DNA from: Oscillospiraceae bacterium
GTDB lineage: Bacteria > Bacillota > Clostridia > Oscillospirales > UBA929
Assembly (NCBI GenBank): GCA_031271325.1
Contig: JAISVY010000057.1
Coordinates: 1-14,043, forward strand
DNA length: 14,043 bases
Direction of reading: 5' to 3'
Shown here: positions 1 to 5,064 of the stretch, piece by piece
How positions within the stretch are numbered: the stretch's first letter is position 1
Layout: each line of letters begins with the position of its first letter
Position numbers and translations under genes: made by a program
The notes under the pieces: model-generated
Told to the model about the DNA's origin: nothing
Databases searched by the model: none
What the model saw: the letters and a program-made list of their open reading frames with translations, nothing else

Positions 1-3
1 CAT
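1..3 (-). CDS. Start codon of a minus-strand gene running off the left edge, probably cas5 (type I-C)
   Basis: Only the start codon lies in the window: CAT at 1-3 reads ATG on the minus strand. It is preceded by an AGGAGG ribosome binding site (12-17) at 8-nt spacing and by a perfect sigma-70-type promoter (40-68). The gene follows cas3 on the same strand. Type I-C operons usually run cas3-cas5-cas8c-cas7-cas4-cas1-cas2, so cas5 (the pre-crRNA endonuclease and Cascade subunit) is the expected identity. No protein sequence is visible, so the identity is inferred from position only. Having its own promoter means it need not be co-transcribed with cas3. Confidence 0.6.
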
Positions 4-11
4 AAAGCCTT

Positions 12-17
12 CCTCCT
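12..17 (-). promoter_or_regulatory. Ribosome binding site of the edge gene
   Basis: CCTCCT on the plus strand reads AGGAGG on the minus strand, 8 nt before the ATG at 3-1. This optimal Shine-Dalgarno supports a real gene start at the window edge. Confidence 0.8.
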
Positions 18-25
18 TTCTGTTC

Positions 26-63
26 TTCATTTAATTAGTATTATAAGGGCATACTCAATTGTT
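26..63 (+). promoter_or_regulatory. Protospacer-like site with TTC PAM overlapping the cas promoter
   Basis: TTC at 26-28 is followed by sequence that partly matches the guide starting at 149. Spacer positions 1-5, 7, 8, 10, 11, 13-17, 20, 22-24 and 26 match; 6, 9, 12, 18, 19, 21, 25 and 27-35 do not. TTC is the known PAM of type I-C systems, and positions 1-5 and 7-8 form the known seed of type I Cascade. Positions 6, 12 and 18 are bases flipped out of the crRNA-DNA hybrid and tolerate mismatch. Bound Cascade would cover the -10 box (40-45), the promoter spacer and the start site. That it serves as an operator is inference. Confidence 0.75.
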
Positions 64-68
64 GTCAA
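40..68 (-). promoter_or_regulatory. Consensus sigma-70-type promoter of the cas gene at the edge
   Basis: On the minus strand, TTGACA (68-63) is followed after exactly 17 nt by TATAAT (45-40), a full match to consensus in both boxes. The start of transcription is expected near 33, giving a leader of about 30 nt before the ATG at 3. So strong an unregulated promoter would be costly for a cas operon. A repressor is therefore expected, and the guide-matching site at 26-63 that overlaps this promoter offers one. Confidence 0.88.
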
Positions 69-87
69 GCTGTTTCTGAAAATTTTC

Positions 88-116
88 TTGCTATCCCAAA
101 AAAACTCGGGTATACT
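88..116 (+). promoter_or_regulatory. Promoter of the crRNA-like RNA
   Basis: TTGCTA (88-93, 4 of 6 to consensus), a 17-nt spacer, and TATACT (111-116, 5 of 6). The expected start is about 7 nt after the -10 box, near 123, which is the first base of the degenerate CRISPR repeat. It diverges from the cas promoter at 40-68 and lies outside the predicted Cascade footprint (26-63), so repression of the cas gene would not shut off the guide. Confidence 0.65.
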
Positions 117-122
117 GAAGAG

Positions 123-148
123 GTCAGCATCCTGCTGTGGATTGAAAC
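123..148 (+). repeat. Degenerate solitary type I-C-like CRISPR repeat
   Basis: Begins GTC and ends GAAAC as type I-C repeats do. It contains a 5-bp hairpin, CAGCA (125-129) and TGCTG (133-137) with loop TCC, followed directly by TGGATTGAAAC (138-148). That 11-nt tail equals the length and usual sequence of the 5' handle left by Cas5 processing in type I-C. At 26 nt it is about 6 nt shorter than a normal 32-33-nt repeat, because the stem is shortened. The host array's repeat is outside the window, so the comparison rests on general knowledge of I-C repeats. Confidence 0.75.
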
Positions 149-173
149 ATTTATTTGGTTTTATAGCGACATG

Positions 174-214
174 CCTGCGCCGCGTCTGCTTTACGGAAGT
201 GGGCGTGGCGCAGG
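174..214 (+). other. 13-bp hairpin at the 3' end of the guide RNA
   Basis: CCTGCGCCGCGTC (174-186) pairs with GGCGTGGCGCAGG (202-214) over 13 bp including two G-U pairs in the plus-strand RNA, with a 15-nt loop. No U-run follows, so it is not a standard intrinsic terminator. It could define or protect the 3' end of the crRNA-like transcript. Confidence 0.6.
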
Positions 215-216
215 AC
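184..216 (+). repeat. Possible second, strongly degenerate CRISPR repeat
   Basis: Starts with GTC exactly 35 nt after the first repeat ends, contains ACGGAAGTG and GCGTGG as in the middle of many clostridial I-C repeats, and ends in AC. Its last 11 nt match the handle at only about 5 positions. The spacing fits better than the sequence does. It also lies inside the 174-214 hairpin, so it may simply be a 3' stabilising stem. Confidence 0.35.
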
Positions 217-220
217 TTAT

Positions 221-367
221 AACGAAATGTTGAATTTACGTGCTCGCCTAGCGGCGAACGAGCGCAGCGCTTACGAACAGCCGTCGCAGACATGAGCGCC
301 TGCGGCGAAGAGCGAGCTTGCTCGCTTGACAGCCGCGAAGCGGTAAAGCCGAAGCGGATTTTCAACA
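221..367 (-). repeat. Palindromic interspersed repeat, copy 1 (reverse orientation)
   Basis: Outer arms TGTTGAATT (228-236) and TTTTCAACA (359-367) are inverted. The left part matches the reverse complement of copy 2 (2897-3007) closely, sharing GGCGAACGAGCGCAGCGCTT at 254-272 and the AACGAA flank at 221. The interior is longer than in copy 2 and holds an extra hairpin, AGCGAGC (311-317) with GCTCGCT (320-326). It ends 4 nt from the cas3 stop codon and separates cas3 from the guide RNA. It is read here as a MITE- or REP-like element, with no open frame of its own. Confidence 0.7.
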
Positions 368-371
368 TGCC

Positions 372-2546
372 CTATGAAAGAATCCCATGCCCTCCTTCCG
401 GTGATAAGCTGACTCCGGTTTGTTCGTCGTAGTATTTATGGTAGAGCAATAGCACCGATTCGTCCAAATACTCCACCGCGCCGAGTTTTTGCAATGCCCG
501 GACATCGTTTTCATACAGCGATACGGCGTATGGTTCCAGAGCGCGAAACAGTTCGCGGTTCCGTTCCCCTTTCCGCAGGCGTTCCTCCAATTCGGGCGCA
601 AGGTGCAGAACGTAAACCGTCTGCTGCGCGGCGTCGTCAATCAGCCTGAAATCCCTCGAGATGTCCGCAAAGGGGAACGACATTTTCGTCTTAGCGCCGT
701 CGTTGAAACGCTCCACGATCTTCTTCTCATCCAATCGCTCCGTACCTTTGTTGTAAAACAGCTGCTCAAAATAAGAGCGGATTGCGTCCAGCCCGGCGAC
801 ATCGGGAAACCATCGGGCGATCTGCCGGTAAACTTCGATATTCTGCCGGATAGCGGACGGCGGATTGCCTTCCTCGCTTTGGAAGACAATCACCTGTGAA
901 TCTTCCGGCGGGCGGTTTCCCTCCCGATTGCACCGGCCTCCGGCTTGAACAATGCTGTCCAGCCCCGCCGTCTCACGGTAGACGGCGTCAAAATCCAAAT
1001 CGACCCCGGCTTCCACCAAGCTGGTGCTGACAACACGGCAGGGAAGCCGTTCCTTCAACCGCTCGCGTATTGCGGTTACCGCCGCTTTTCGGTGCAGGGG
1101 AATCATTGTTGTTGACAGATGGAAAGTTCCCTCCGGTTCGGCTTTTCGGAGCCGCTCAAACAATGTCTGTGCGTGACGGCGCGTGTTGACGATGCACAGC
1201 ACCCGCTTCCAAACGCCGAGCCGCTCCGTTAACGCGTCGTCCGACAGCGGTTTGTCCTCGTGCAGGATGACGTTGCGGCGCAGGGCGTTGTACATGGTTT
1301 CCGGATCCCGGTTGATCTCGGTCAGTTGAAGGGGGGAGGGCTTGTCCTCAAAATAACCGTCCAGCGCCGACTGCGTGGCGCTCGCCAGAACGGCGGAGCA
1401 GCCGTACTGTGCCACCAGTGTTTTGACGGCGCGTACGCAGGGGATAAGATAAGGCACCGGGATCATCTGTGCCTCATCGAATACCAAAACGCTGTTTGCG
1501 ATGTTGTGCAGTTTTCGGCATCTGGAAGGTTTATTGGCAAAAAGGGATTCAAAAAACTGAACGCTGCTGGTGACGATGATTGGGTAATCCCAGTTTTCGG
1601 CGGAGTACCGTTTGTTCAGCGAGGCGTCGTCTTCGCCGTCGTATTGCGCGTCGCTATTGTGCCGCAGAACGTTCTCCGCGCCGAGAATCTCTTCGTATAC
1701 CGACGCGTTCTGCTCTATGATGGTGTTATACGGAACAACATAAATCACACGCCGCAAACCGTGACATAAAGCGTGTTCCAGCGCGAAGGCGAGACTGGAG
1801 ACGGTCTTGCCGCTTCCGGTCGGCGCCGTCAGGGAAAACGCCCCCTTGGACAGCTTCGCGGCATCGATACAATTTTGCAGCAGCAGATTTCGCTGCCGCT
1901 TGAGGAGATCGGCTGTTCCGGCGTCGCTCAAGAACTCGTCTGTTTTGACTTTCAAACGCTCACGCAGTTCCGGGAGCAGCGCAAAACCGCCGCGAGGCGC
2001 GTTTTGAAGCCGGCAGAACCGTTCGGTATCCAGCCAGTCGGCGTCTACCAACGCAGAGAAAGCCATCCGCGTGAAAAAAGCCGCCTCAAACCCGTCCGAC
2101 GGCGTAAAGCCGAACGAGGGCAGATTCGGCATTGTCAATTCTGTTTTATAAGCGGAATACTCTTCCACCCGGCGGCGCAGACGACCGTATAGAGTCCCTT
2201 CGTCTCCGTCATCCTGACCGGCGGAACCGCCGTTTGGCAACCCGCCATGGTGTCCCATGGCGCAATAAGCCGCAAGCAATCCAAACGCCGAGCCGCCCGC
2301 CGCTTGAACCAGCAACTGACCGCTCGCGGTCGCGTGATCCACCCGTCGCGTACCGCCTCTGATACGGGCCTGGAATGCCTCCGAATACTTGCCTACATCG
2401 TGTGTTAACCCGCATAACTCCGCAAAGTCTCCGCCCCACGGCATCGCATGTTCTTTTGCCAGCTTGGCGGTAGTCTGCAAATGATCAAGCAGTGATTGGG
2501 TTTCCGTATCCTGCTCCCTCGTATGCGCAATGTATGGTTGTTCCAT
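372..2546 (-). CDS. cas3: CRISPR-associated nuclease-helicase Cas3 (HD domain fused to SF2 helicase), likely type I-C
   Basis: Cas3 is recruited by target-bound Cascade, unwinds the DNA and degrades one strand. At 724 aa it is of normal length. The N-terminal HD nuclease shows His22, the HD pair 49-50 in HDVGKYS, His71 in VDHATASG and GHHGG near 99. The SF2 helicase follows: Walker A TAPTGSGKT (about 240-248), DEAQ box 357-360 in VLVFDEAQMIP, SAT motif 389-391, motif V in STSLVEAGVDLD and motif VI QAGGRCNR (534-541). The ATG at 2546 is chosen because GGAGGAG (2554-2560) sits 7 nt upstream; a GTG at 2582 would add 12 residues but has no such site. All catalytic motifs are intact. I-C subtype is inferred from size, gene order and the repeat-like sequence beside it. 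The next cas gene has its own promoter. Confidence 0.95.
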   Translation of the reverse strand: MEQPYIAHTREQDTETQSLLDHLQTTAKLAKEHAMPWGGDFAELCGLTHDVGKYSEAFQARIRGGTRRVDHATASGQLLVQAAGGSAFGLLAAYCAMGHHGGLPNGGSAGQDDGDEGTLYGRLRRRVEEYSAYKTELTMPNLPSFGFTPSDGFEAAFFTRMAFSALVDADWLDTERFCRLQNAPRGGFALLPELRERLKVKTDEFLSDAGTADLLKRQRNLLLQNCIDAAKLSKGAFSLTAPTGSGKTVSSLAFALEHALCHGLRRVIYVVPYNTIIEQNASVYEEILGAENVLRHNSDAQYDGEDDASLNKRYSAENWDYPIIVTSSVQFFESLFANKPSRCRKLHNIANSVLVFDEAQMIPVPYLIPCVRAVKTLVAQYGCSAVLASATQSALDGYFEDKPSPLQLTEINRDPETMYNALRRNVILHEDKPLSDDALTERLGVWKRVLCIVNTRRHAQTLFERLRKAEPEGTFHLSTTMIPLHRKAAVTAIRERLKERLPCRVVSTSLVEAGVDLDFDAVYRETAGLDSIVQAGGRCNREGNRPPEDSQVIVFQSEEGNPPSAIRQNIEVYRQIARWFPDVAGLDAIRSYFEQLFYNKGTERLDEKKIVERFNDGAKTKMSFPFADISRDFRLIDDAAQQTVYVLHLAPELEERLRKGERNRELFRALEPYAVSLYENDVRALQKLGAVEYLDESVLLLYHKYYDEQTGVSLSPEGGHGILS

Positions 2547-2606
2547 AGGAACACTCCTCCCCTGTTTGCCGGATTTCCCCACATATCAGGTTATTTCACC
2601 GTTTAC

Positions 2607-2643
2607 AATATATAATCCTAATAATCTTTATACCAACTGACAA
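2607..2643 (-). promoter_or_regulatory. Candidate cas3 promoter
   Basis: Two overlapping readings on the minus strand: TTGTCA (2643-2638) with TAGGAT (2620-2615) at 17 nt, or TTGGTA (2636-2631) with TATATT (2612-2607) at 18 nt. Neither is perfect and the choice is uncertain. The DNA here is AT-rich, and the leader to the cas3 ATG would be about 55 nt. Confidence 0.4.
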
Positions 2644-2649
2644 ATAAAT

Positions 2650-2896
2650 AGAGGACTTTCAAGTGTTACAATTCAACCGTTAAGCAAAATCCCAACTTTA
2701 GACAGAAAAACCATTGAGCCGGTGTATTTTTCTTGCATTCATCTATACATGCCAAGAATATAAGATGGCTAAAATAGGTAAAGAAAATGGTACTCACTGC
2801 ATATGAGTTTAGCACATAAACAGCGAGTACGCAAGCCCTTAAATCGTGAATTTTCTGTATCAACGACGTTATATCGACATGATAATTTTATTGGCA
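2650..2896. other. AT-rich intergenic stretch without a recognisable gene
   Basis: No reading frame with a convincing ribosome binding site or recognisable protein was seen. The stretch is clearly more AT-rich than the genes around it. It contains one inverted repeat, GTACTCACTG (2790-2799) with CAGCGAGTAC (2821-2830), having one mismatch and a 21-nt loop. No terminator T-run adjoins the hairpin in a useful direction. Confidence 0.5.
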
Positions 2897-3007
2897 TGTT
2901 GAAAAATGCCCGCTCCGGCTTGCGACACCGCGGCACAGCCGCCTGTTCGCAAGCGCTGCGCTCGTTCGCCTAGCGGCGAACACGCAATTTTCAACACTTC
3001 GTTTATA
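2897..3007 (+). repeat. Palindromic interspersed repeat, copy 2
   Basis: Outer arms TGTTGAAAAATGC (2897-2909) and GCAATTTTCAACA (2984-2996) pair with one mismatch. Inside are CTTGCG (2919-2924) against CGCAAG (2948-2953) and a hairpin GTTCGCC (2964-2970) with GGCGAAC (2975-2981). It shares the 16-nt block CCCGCTCCGGCTTGCG (2909-2924) and CGGCGAACACG with copy 4, and the CTTCGTT right flank with copy 3. It lies just upstream of the promoter of the cell-wall gene. Confidence 0.75.
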
Positions 3008-3030
3008 ATTTTTGTATGATCCGGTATAAT
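3002..3030 (+). promoter_or_regulatory. Candidate promoter of the M23/deacetylase gene
   Basis: TTTATA (3002-3007) and TATAAT (3025-3030) are separated by 17 nt. The -10 box is perfect and the -35 weak (4 of 6). The -35 box lies in the right flank of repeat copy 2, so the element may supply part of the promoter. Confidence 0.5.
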
Positions 3031-3095
3031 TTCCCGTGCAATATAAACCGCCGGCGGTGACATAATACCCCAATGAAAAGGTGGGGTTATGTACA

Positions 3096-4904
3096 ATGCG
3101 AAAACGGATTCGCCTGACCGCGCTGCTGCTGGCGCTCTGCGCGGTCCTCCCGGCAGCGGCGGCTGCGGGAGAAGAGCAAACATTCATCAAGTGGGTGGAC
3201 TTCAACGTCCCGGCGCCGCTGATGAAGAAAGCCATCGAGATCGACACGCGCTCATATGAAAGCGGCGCCCAACCGCACCTGAACTGGATCGAGCTGCTTG
3301 CTTATCTGGGCGCGAAAAACGGCGGCGATTTCCGCAAGGTAAAGGAGTCCGCGCTGCTCAAGCTGGCGGAGCGTCTGGAGGCCGGCGAGACGATGACTGA
3401 GCTGACTGAAAAGCTCAAGCTCTACGGCTATTACTTGGAGGCATATACGGCGGTTCTCGGCGGTATGGTCGGTCCTTACTCCGTACAGGCTGAACAGGAT
3501 GGGACGCCGGGCTGGGAGAAGAGGTACGGGCTTCGCGCGTTTCACCCGATCGCCAGGGGTTTTGACTACCAGCATTACGACGATTTCGGGGCAGGGCGCA
3601 ACTACGGCTACCGGCGCAAGCATCTGGGGCACGACATGATGGCGCTGACGGGTACGCCGGTCATCGCCGTGGAATCCGGCACGGTGGAGGAGCTGGGCTG
3701 GAACCGATACGGCGGCTGGCGGATCGGTATCCGCAGTCTTGACAAAAAGCGGTATTTCTATTACGCGCACCTGCGCCAAAACCGCCCGTACGCCGAAGGG
3801 CTGACCAAAGGTCAGGAAGTGCTGTCCGGCGATGTGATCGGCTATGTCGGCCGCACGGGCTACAGCTCGAAGGAGAACACCAACAACATCACGCAAAGCC
3901 ACCTGCACCTCGGCATCCAGCTTATCTTCGACGAGACGCAAAAAGATGGGGTCAACCAAATCTGGATCGACCCGTATGAAATCACCAAGTTATTGATGAA
4001 CCACCGCTGCGCCACGACGCGCAACCCTGAGACGAAGGAGCATACGCGCACCGTGCCGTATCAGGAACCGCCGCCCGGCAAACCGCCTTCGTCTGCGGAA
4101 GCTCTTTCCGAAGATCCCGAAGAGGCGGCGATGCAGCTGCCGGTCATCATGTACCACTCGGTGCTGAACAACCCGGACAGGCGCGGCAAGTACACCATTT
4201 CGCCGGACGATCTGGACGCCGACTTGAAATGGCTGAAAGAAAACGGTTACCACACCGTCACCGTGGAAGAGCTGATCGCTTTCGCGGAAACAGGGCAGAA
4301 AATCGCCTCGCTGAAGGAAGGTCTGGACGGCGCCGCCGCCAAACCCGTCCTGCTGACGTTCGACGACGGGCACTTTAACAACGCGCATTACGCCGGACCG
4401 CTGCTCCGGCAGTACGGGTTCACCGGGGTGTTGTTCGTCGTGGGGGAATTTATCGACAGGAGCGAAAAAGAAGGCGTTCAAAACCCCAATTTTTCGTATG
4501 TAAGCCGCGAAACGATCAAAACAATGGCGGAGGAAGGCGTTTGGGAGATCGAAAGCCATAGCTACAGCCTCCACCACAACAACGAGCGCGAGGGCGTAAA
4601 GCGCGCCCGCGGCGGCGAGAGCGACGAGCATTACTACAACATTCTGCGGGAGGACTTTTCAAAGATTGGGGACTTGATTCGGGAAACCACCGGGCGCGCG
4701 CCGCGCGCGTTCGCCTATCCGCTCGGCGCGATGAGCGAGGAAGCCGACAAAGTGCTGCGGGAATCGGGCATCAAGCTCACCGTCTCCTGCACGCTGGACG
4801 TCGCCGAGGTGCGCCCTTATGAGCCTGATTCCCTCTACCGGCTGAACCGTCTGCTCCGCTCCGCCAACAAACCGGTTTCCCGTCTGCTGAAAGCCGAGGT
4901 ATAG
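3096..4904 (+). CDS. Secreted M23-family peptidase fused to a polysaccharide deacetylase
   Basis: A predicted cell-wall enzyme of 602 aa with two catalytic modules. Residues 1 to about 24 form a signal peptide (basic start, Leu-rich core, Ala-rich cleavage zone). A helical region follows to about 115. An M23 (LytM-type) zinc endopeptidase spans roughly 150-300, with H176xxxD180 in HLGHD, YAHL near 222-226, and HLH 269-271; this fold cuts peptidoglycan cross-bridges. A Pro/Glu-rich linker (about 322-346) leads to a NodB-type deacetylase with MYHS, TFDDG 421-425 and HSYSLH 488-493 as metal ligands, and AYPLG. ATG 3096 is chosen for AAAGGTGGGG (3077-3086) at 9-nt spacing; a GTG at 3081 lacks a site. 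The deacetylase substrate (GlcNAc or MurNAc of the wall) is inferred. It is followed after 3 nt by a small gene. Confidence 0.88.
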   Translation: MRKRIRLTALLLALCAVLPAAAAAGEEQTFIKWVDFNVPAPLMKKAIEIDTRSYESGAQPHLNWIELLAYLGAKNGGDFRKVKESALLKLAERLEAGETMTELTEKLKLYGYYLEAYTAVLGGMVGPYSVQAEQDGTPGWEKRYGLRAFHPIARGFDYQHYDDFGAGRNYGYRRKHLGHDMMALTGTPVIAVESGTVEELGWNRYGGWRIGIRSLDKKRYFYYAHLRQNRPYAEGLTKGQEVLSGDVIGYVGRTGYSSKENTNNITQSHLHLGIQLIFDETQKDGVNQIWIDPYEITKLLMNHRCATTRNPETKEHTRTVPYQEPPPGKPPSSAEALSEDPEEAAMQLPVIMYHSVLNNPDRRGKYTISPDDLDADLKWLKENGYHTVTVEELIAFAETGQKIASLKEGLDGAAAKPVLLTFDDGHFNNAHYAGPLLRQYGFTGVLFVVGEFIDRSEKEGVQNPNFSYVSRETIKTMAEEGVWEIESHSYSLHHNNEREGVKRARGGESDEHYYNILREDFSKIGDLIRETTGRAPRAFAYPLGAMSEEADKVLRESGIKLTVSCTLDVAEVRPYEPDSLYRLNRLLRSANKPVSRLLKAEV

Positions 4905-4907
4905 CAA

Positions 4908-5057
4908 ATGATTCCGTGTACAGAGAAATGCGTGTATCAGAAAGAGGGCGTTTGCGAGCTGGAACAGGCGGCGTCCTCCGGCGATTCGGGCGGCACCTGC
5001 CGCAACCGGGTCAGAAGCGCCGCTTCACCGCCAAAACGGAGTTCCCCGACAGCGTGA
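4908..5057 (+). CDS. Small cysteine-containing protein of unknown function
   Basis: A 49-aa frame whose ATG lies 3 nt after the stop of the cell-wall gene, with GAGG (4897-4900) as a weak ribosome binding site. It begins MIPCTEKCVYQKEGVCELEQ. The pattern C-x3-C-x7-C with a YQK-G-C core, then a later Cys31, resembles small clostridial four-cysteine proteins that may bind metal and often sit near mutS; that resemblance is from memory. The usual aromatic residues after the last cysteine are not evident, and the Arg/Ser/Pro-rich tail is unusual, so the 3' part may be shifted or decayed. It converges on mutS with 7 nt between the two stops. No function is assigned. Confidence 0.6.
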   Translation: MIPCTEKCVYQKEGVCELEQAASSGDSGGTCRNRVRSAASPPKRSSPTA

Positions 5058-5064
5058 CACGGCG

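Larger units (their letters stand above)
123..216 (+). ncRNA. CreR-like crRNA (solitary degenerate repeat plus guide) predicted to autorepress cas
   Basis: A single repeat-like unit (123-148) is followed by a guide starting at 149 that partly matches the adjacent cas promoter beside a TTC PAM. Its 3' part contains either a second degenerate repeat (184-216), which would make the spacer 35 nt, the usual type I-C length, or a 13-bp hairpin (174-186 with 202-214). The match to the promoter ends at guide position 26, which is base 174, where this hairpin begins. It reads opposite to the cas genes and has its own promoter. Known: CreR RNAs in other CRISPR types load on Cas effectors and repress cas promoters through limited pairing, without cleavage. 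Inferred: the same role here. The 3' end is not defined by a clear U-tract terminator. Confidence 0.72.

Noticed and set aside
123..216. A true CRISPR array
   Set aside because: Only one clear repeat-like unit is present, shortened and without a second faithful copy; the structure fits a single guide RNA better.
27..368. Minus-strand 113-codon open frame between cas3 and the edge gene
   Set aside because: It runs through repeat copy 1, the guide RNA and the perfect cas promoter, has no ribosome binding site, and its protein resembles nothing recognisable.
2580..2582. GTG as the cas3 start, 12 codons upstream
   Set aside because: No Shine-Dalgarno precedes it, while GGAGGAG lies 7 nt before the ATG at 2546 and falls inside the added codons.
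2666..2863. 65-codon minus-strand frame upstream of cas3, with some hydrophobic stretches
   Set aside because: No ribosome binding site, base-composition-driven hydrophobicity in AT-rich DNA, and no recognisable family.
2869..3247. Two overlapping minus-strand frames giving a peptide CSPLGERAQRLR, similar to CSPSGKRAERLR from a frame at 9997-10197
   Set aside because: The similarity comes from both frames crossing copies of the same palindromic repeat on the antisense strand; neither has a ribosome binding site.
3252..4907. Long antisense frames opposite the M23/deacetylase gene
   Set aside because: They are expected shadows in GC-rich coding DNA; the plus-strand frame has intact catalytic motifs, a signal peptide and a ribosome binding site.
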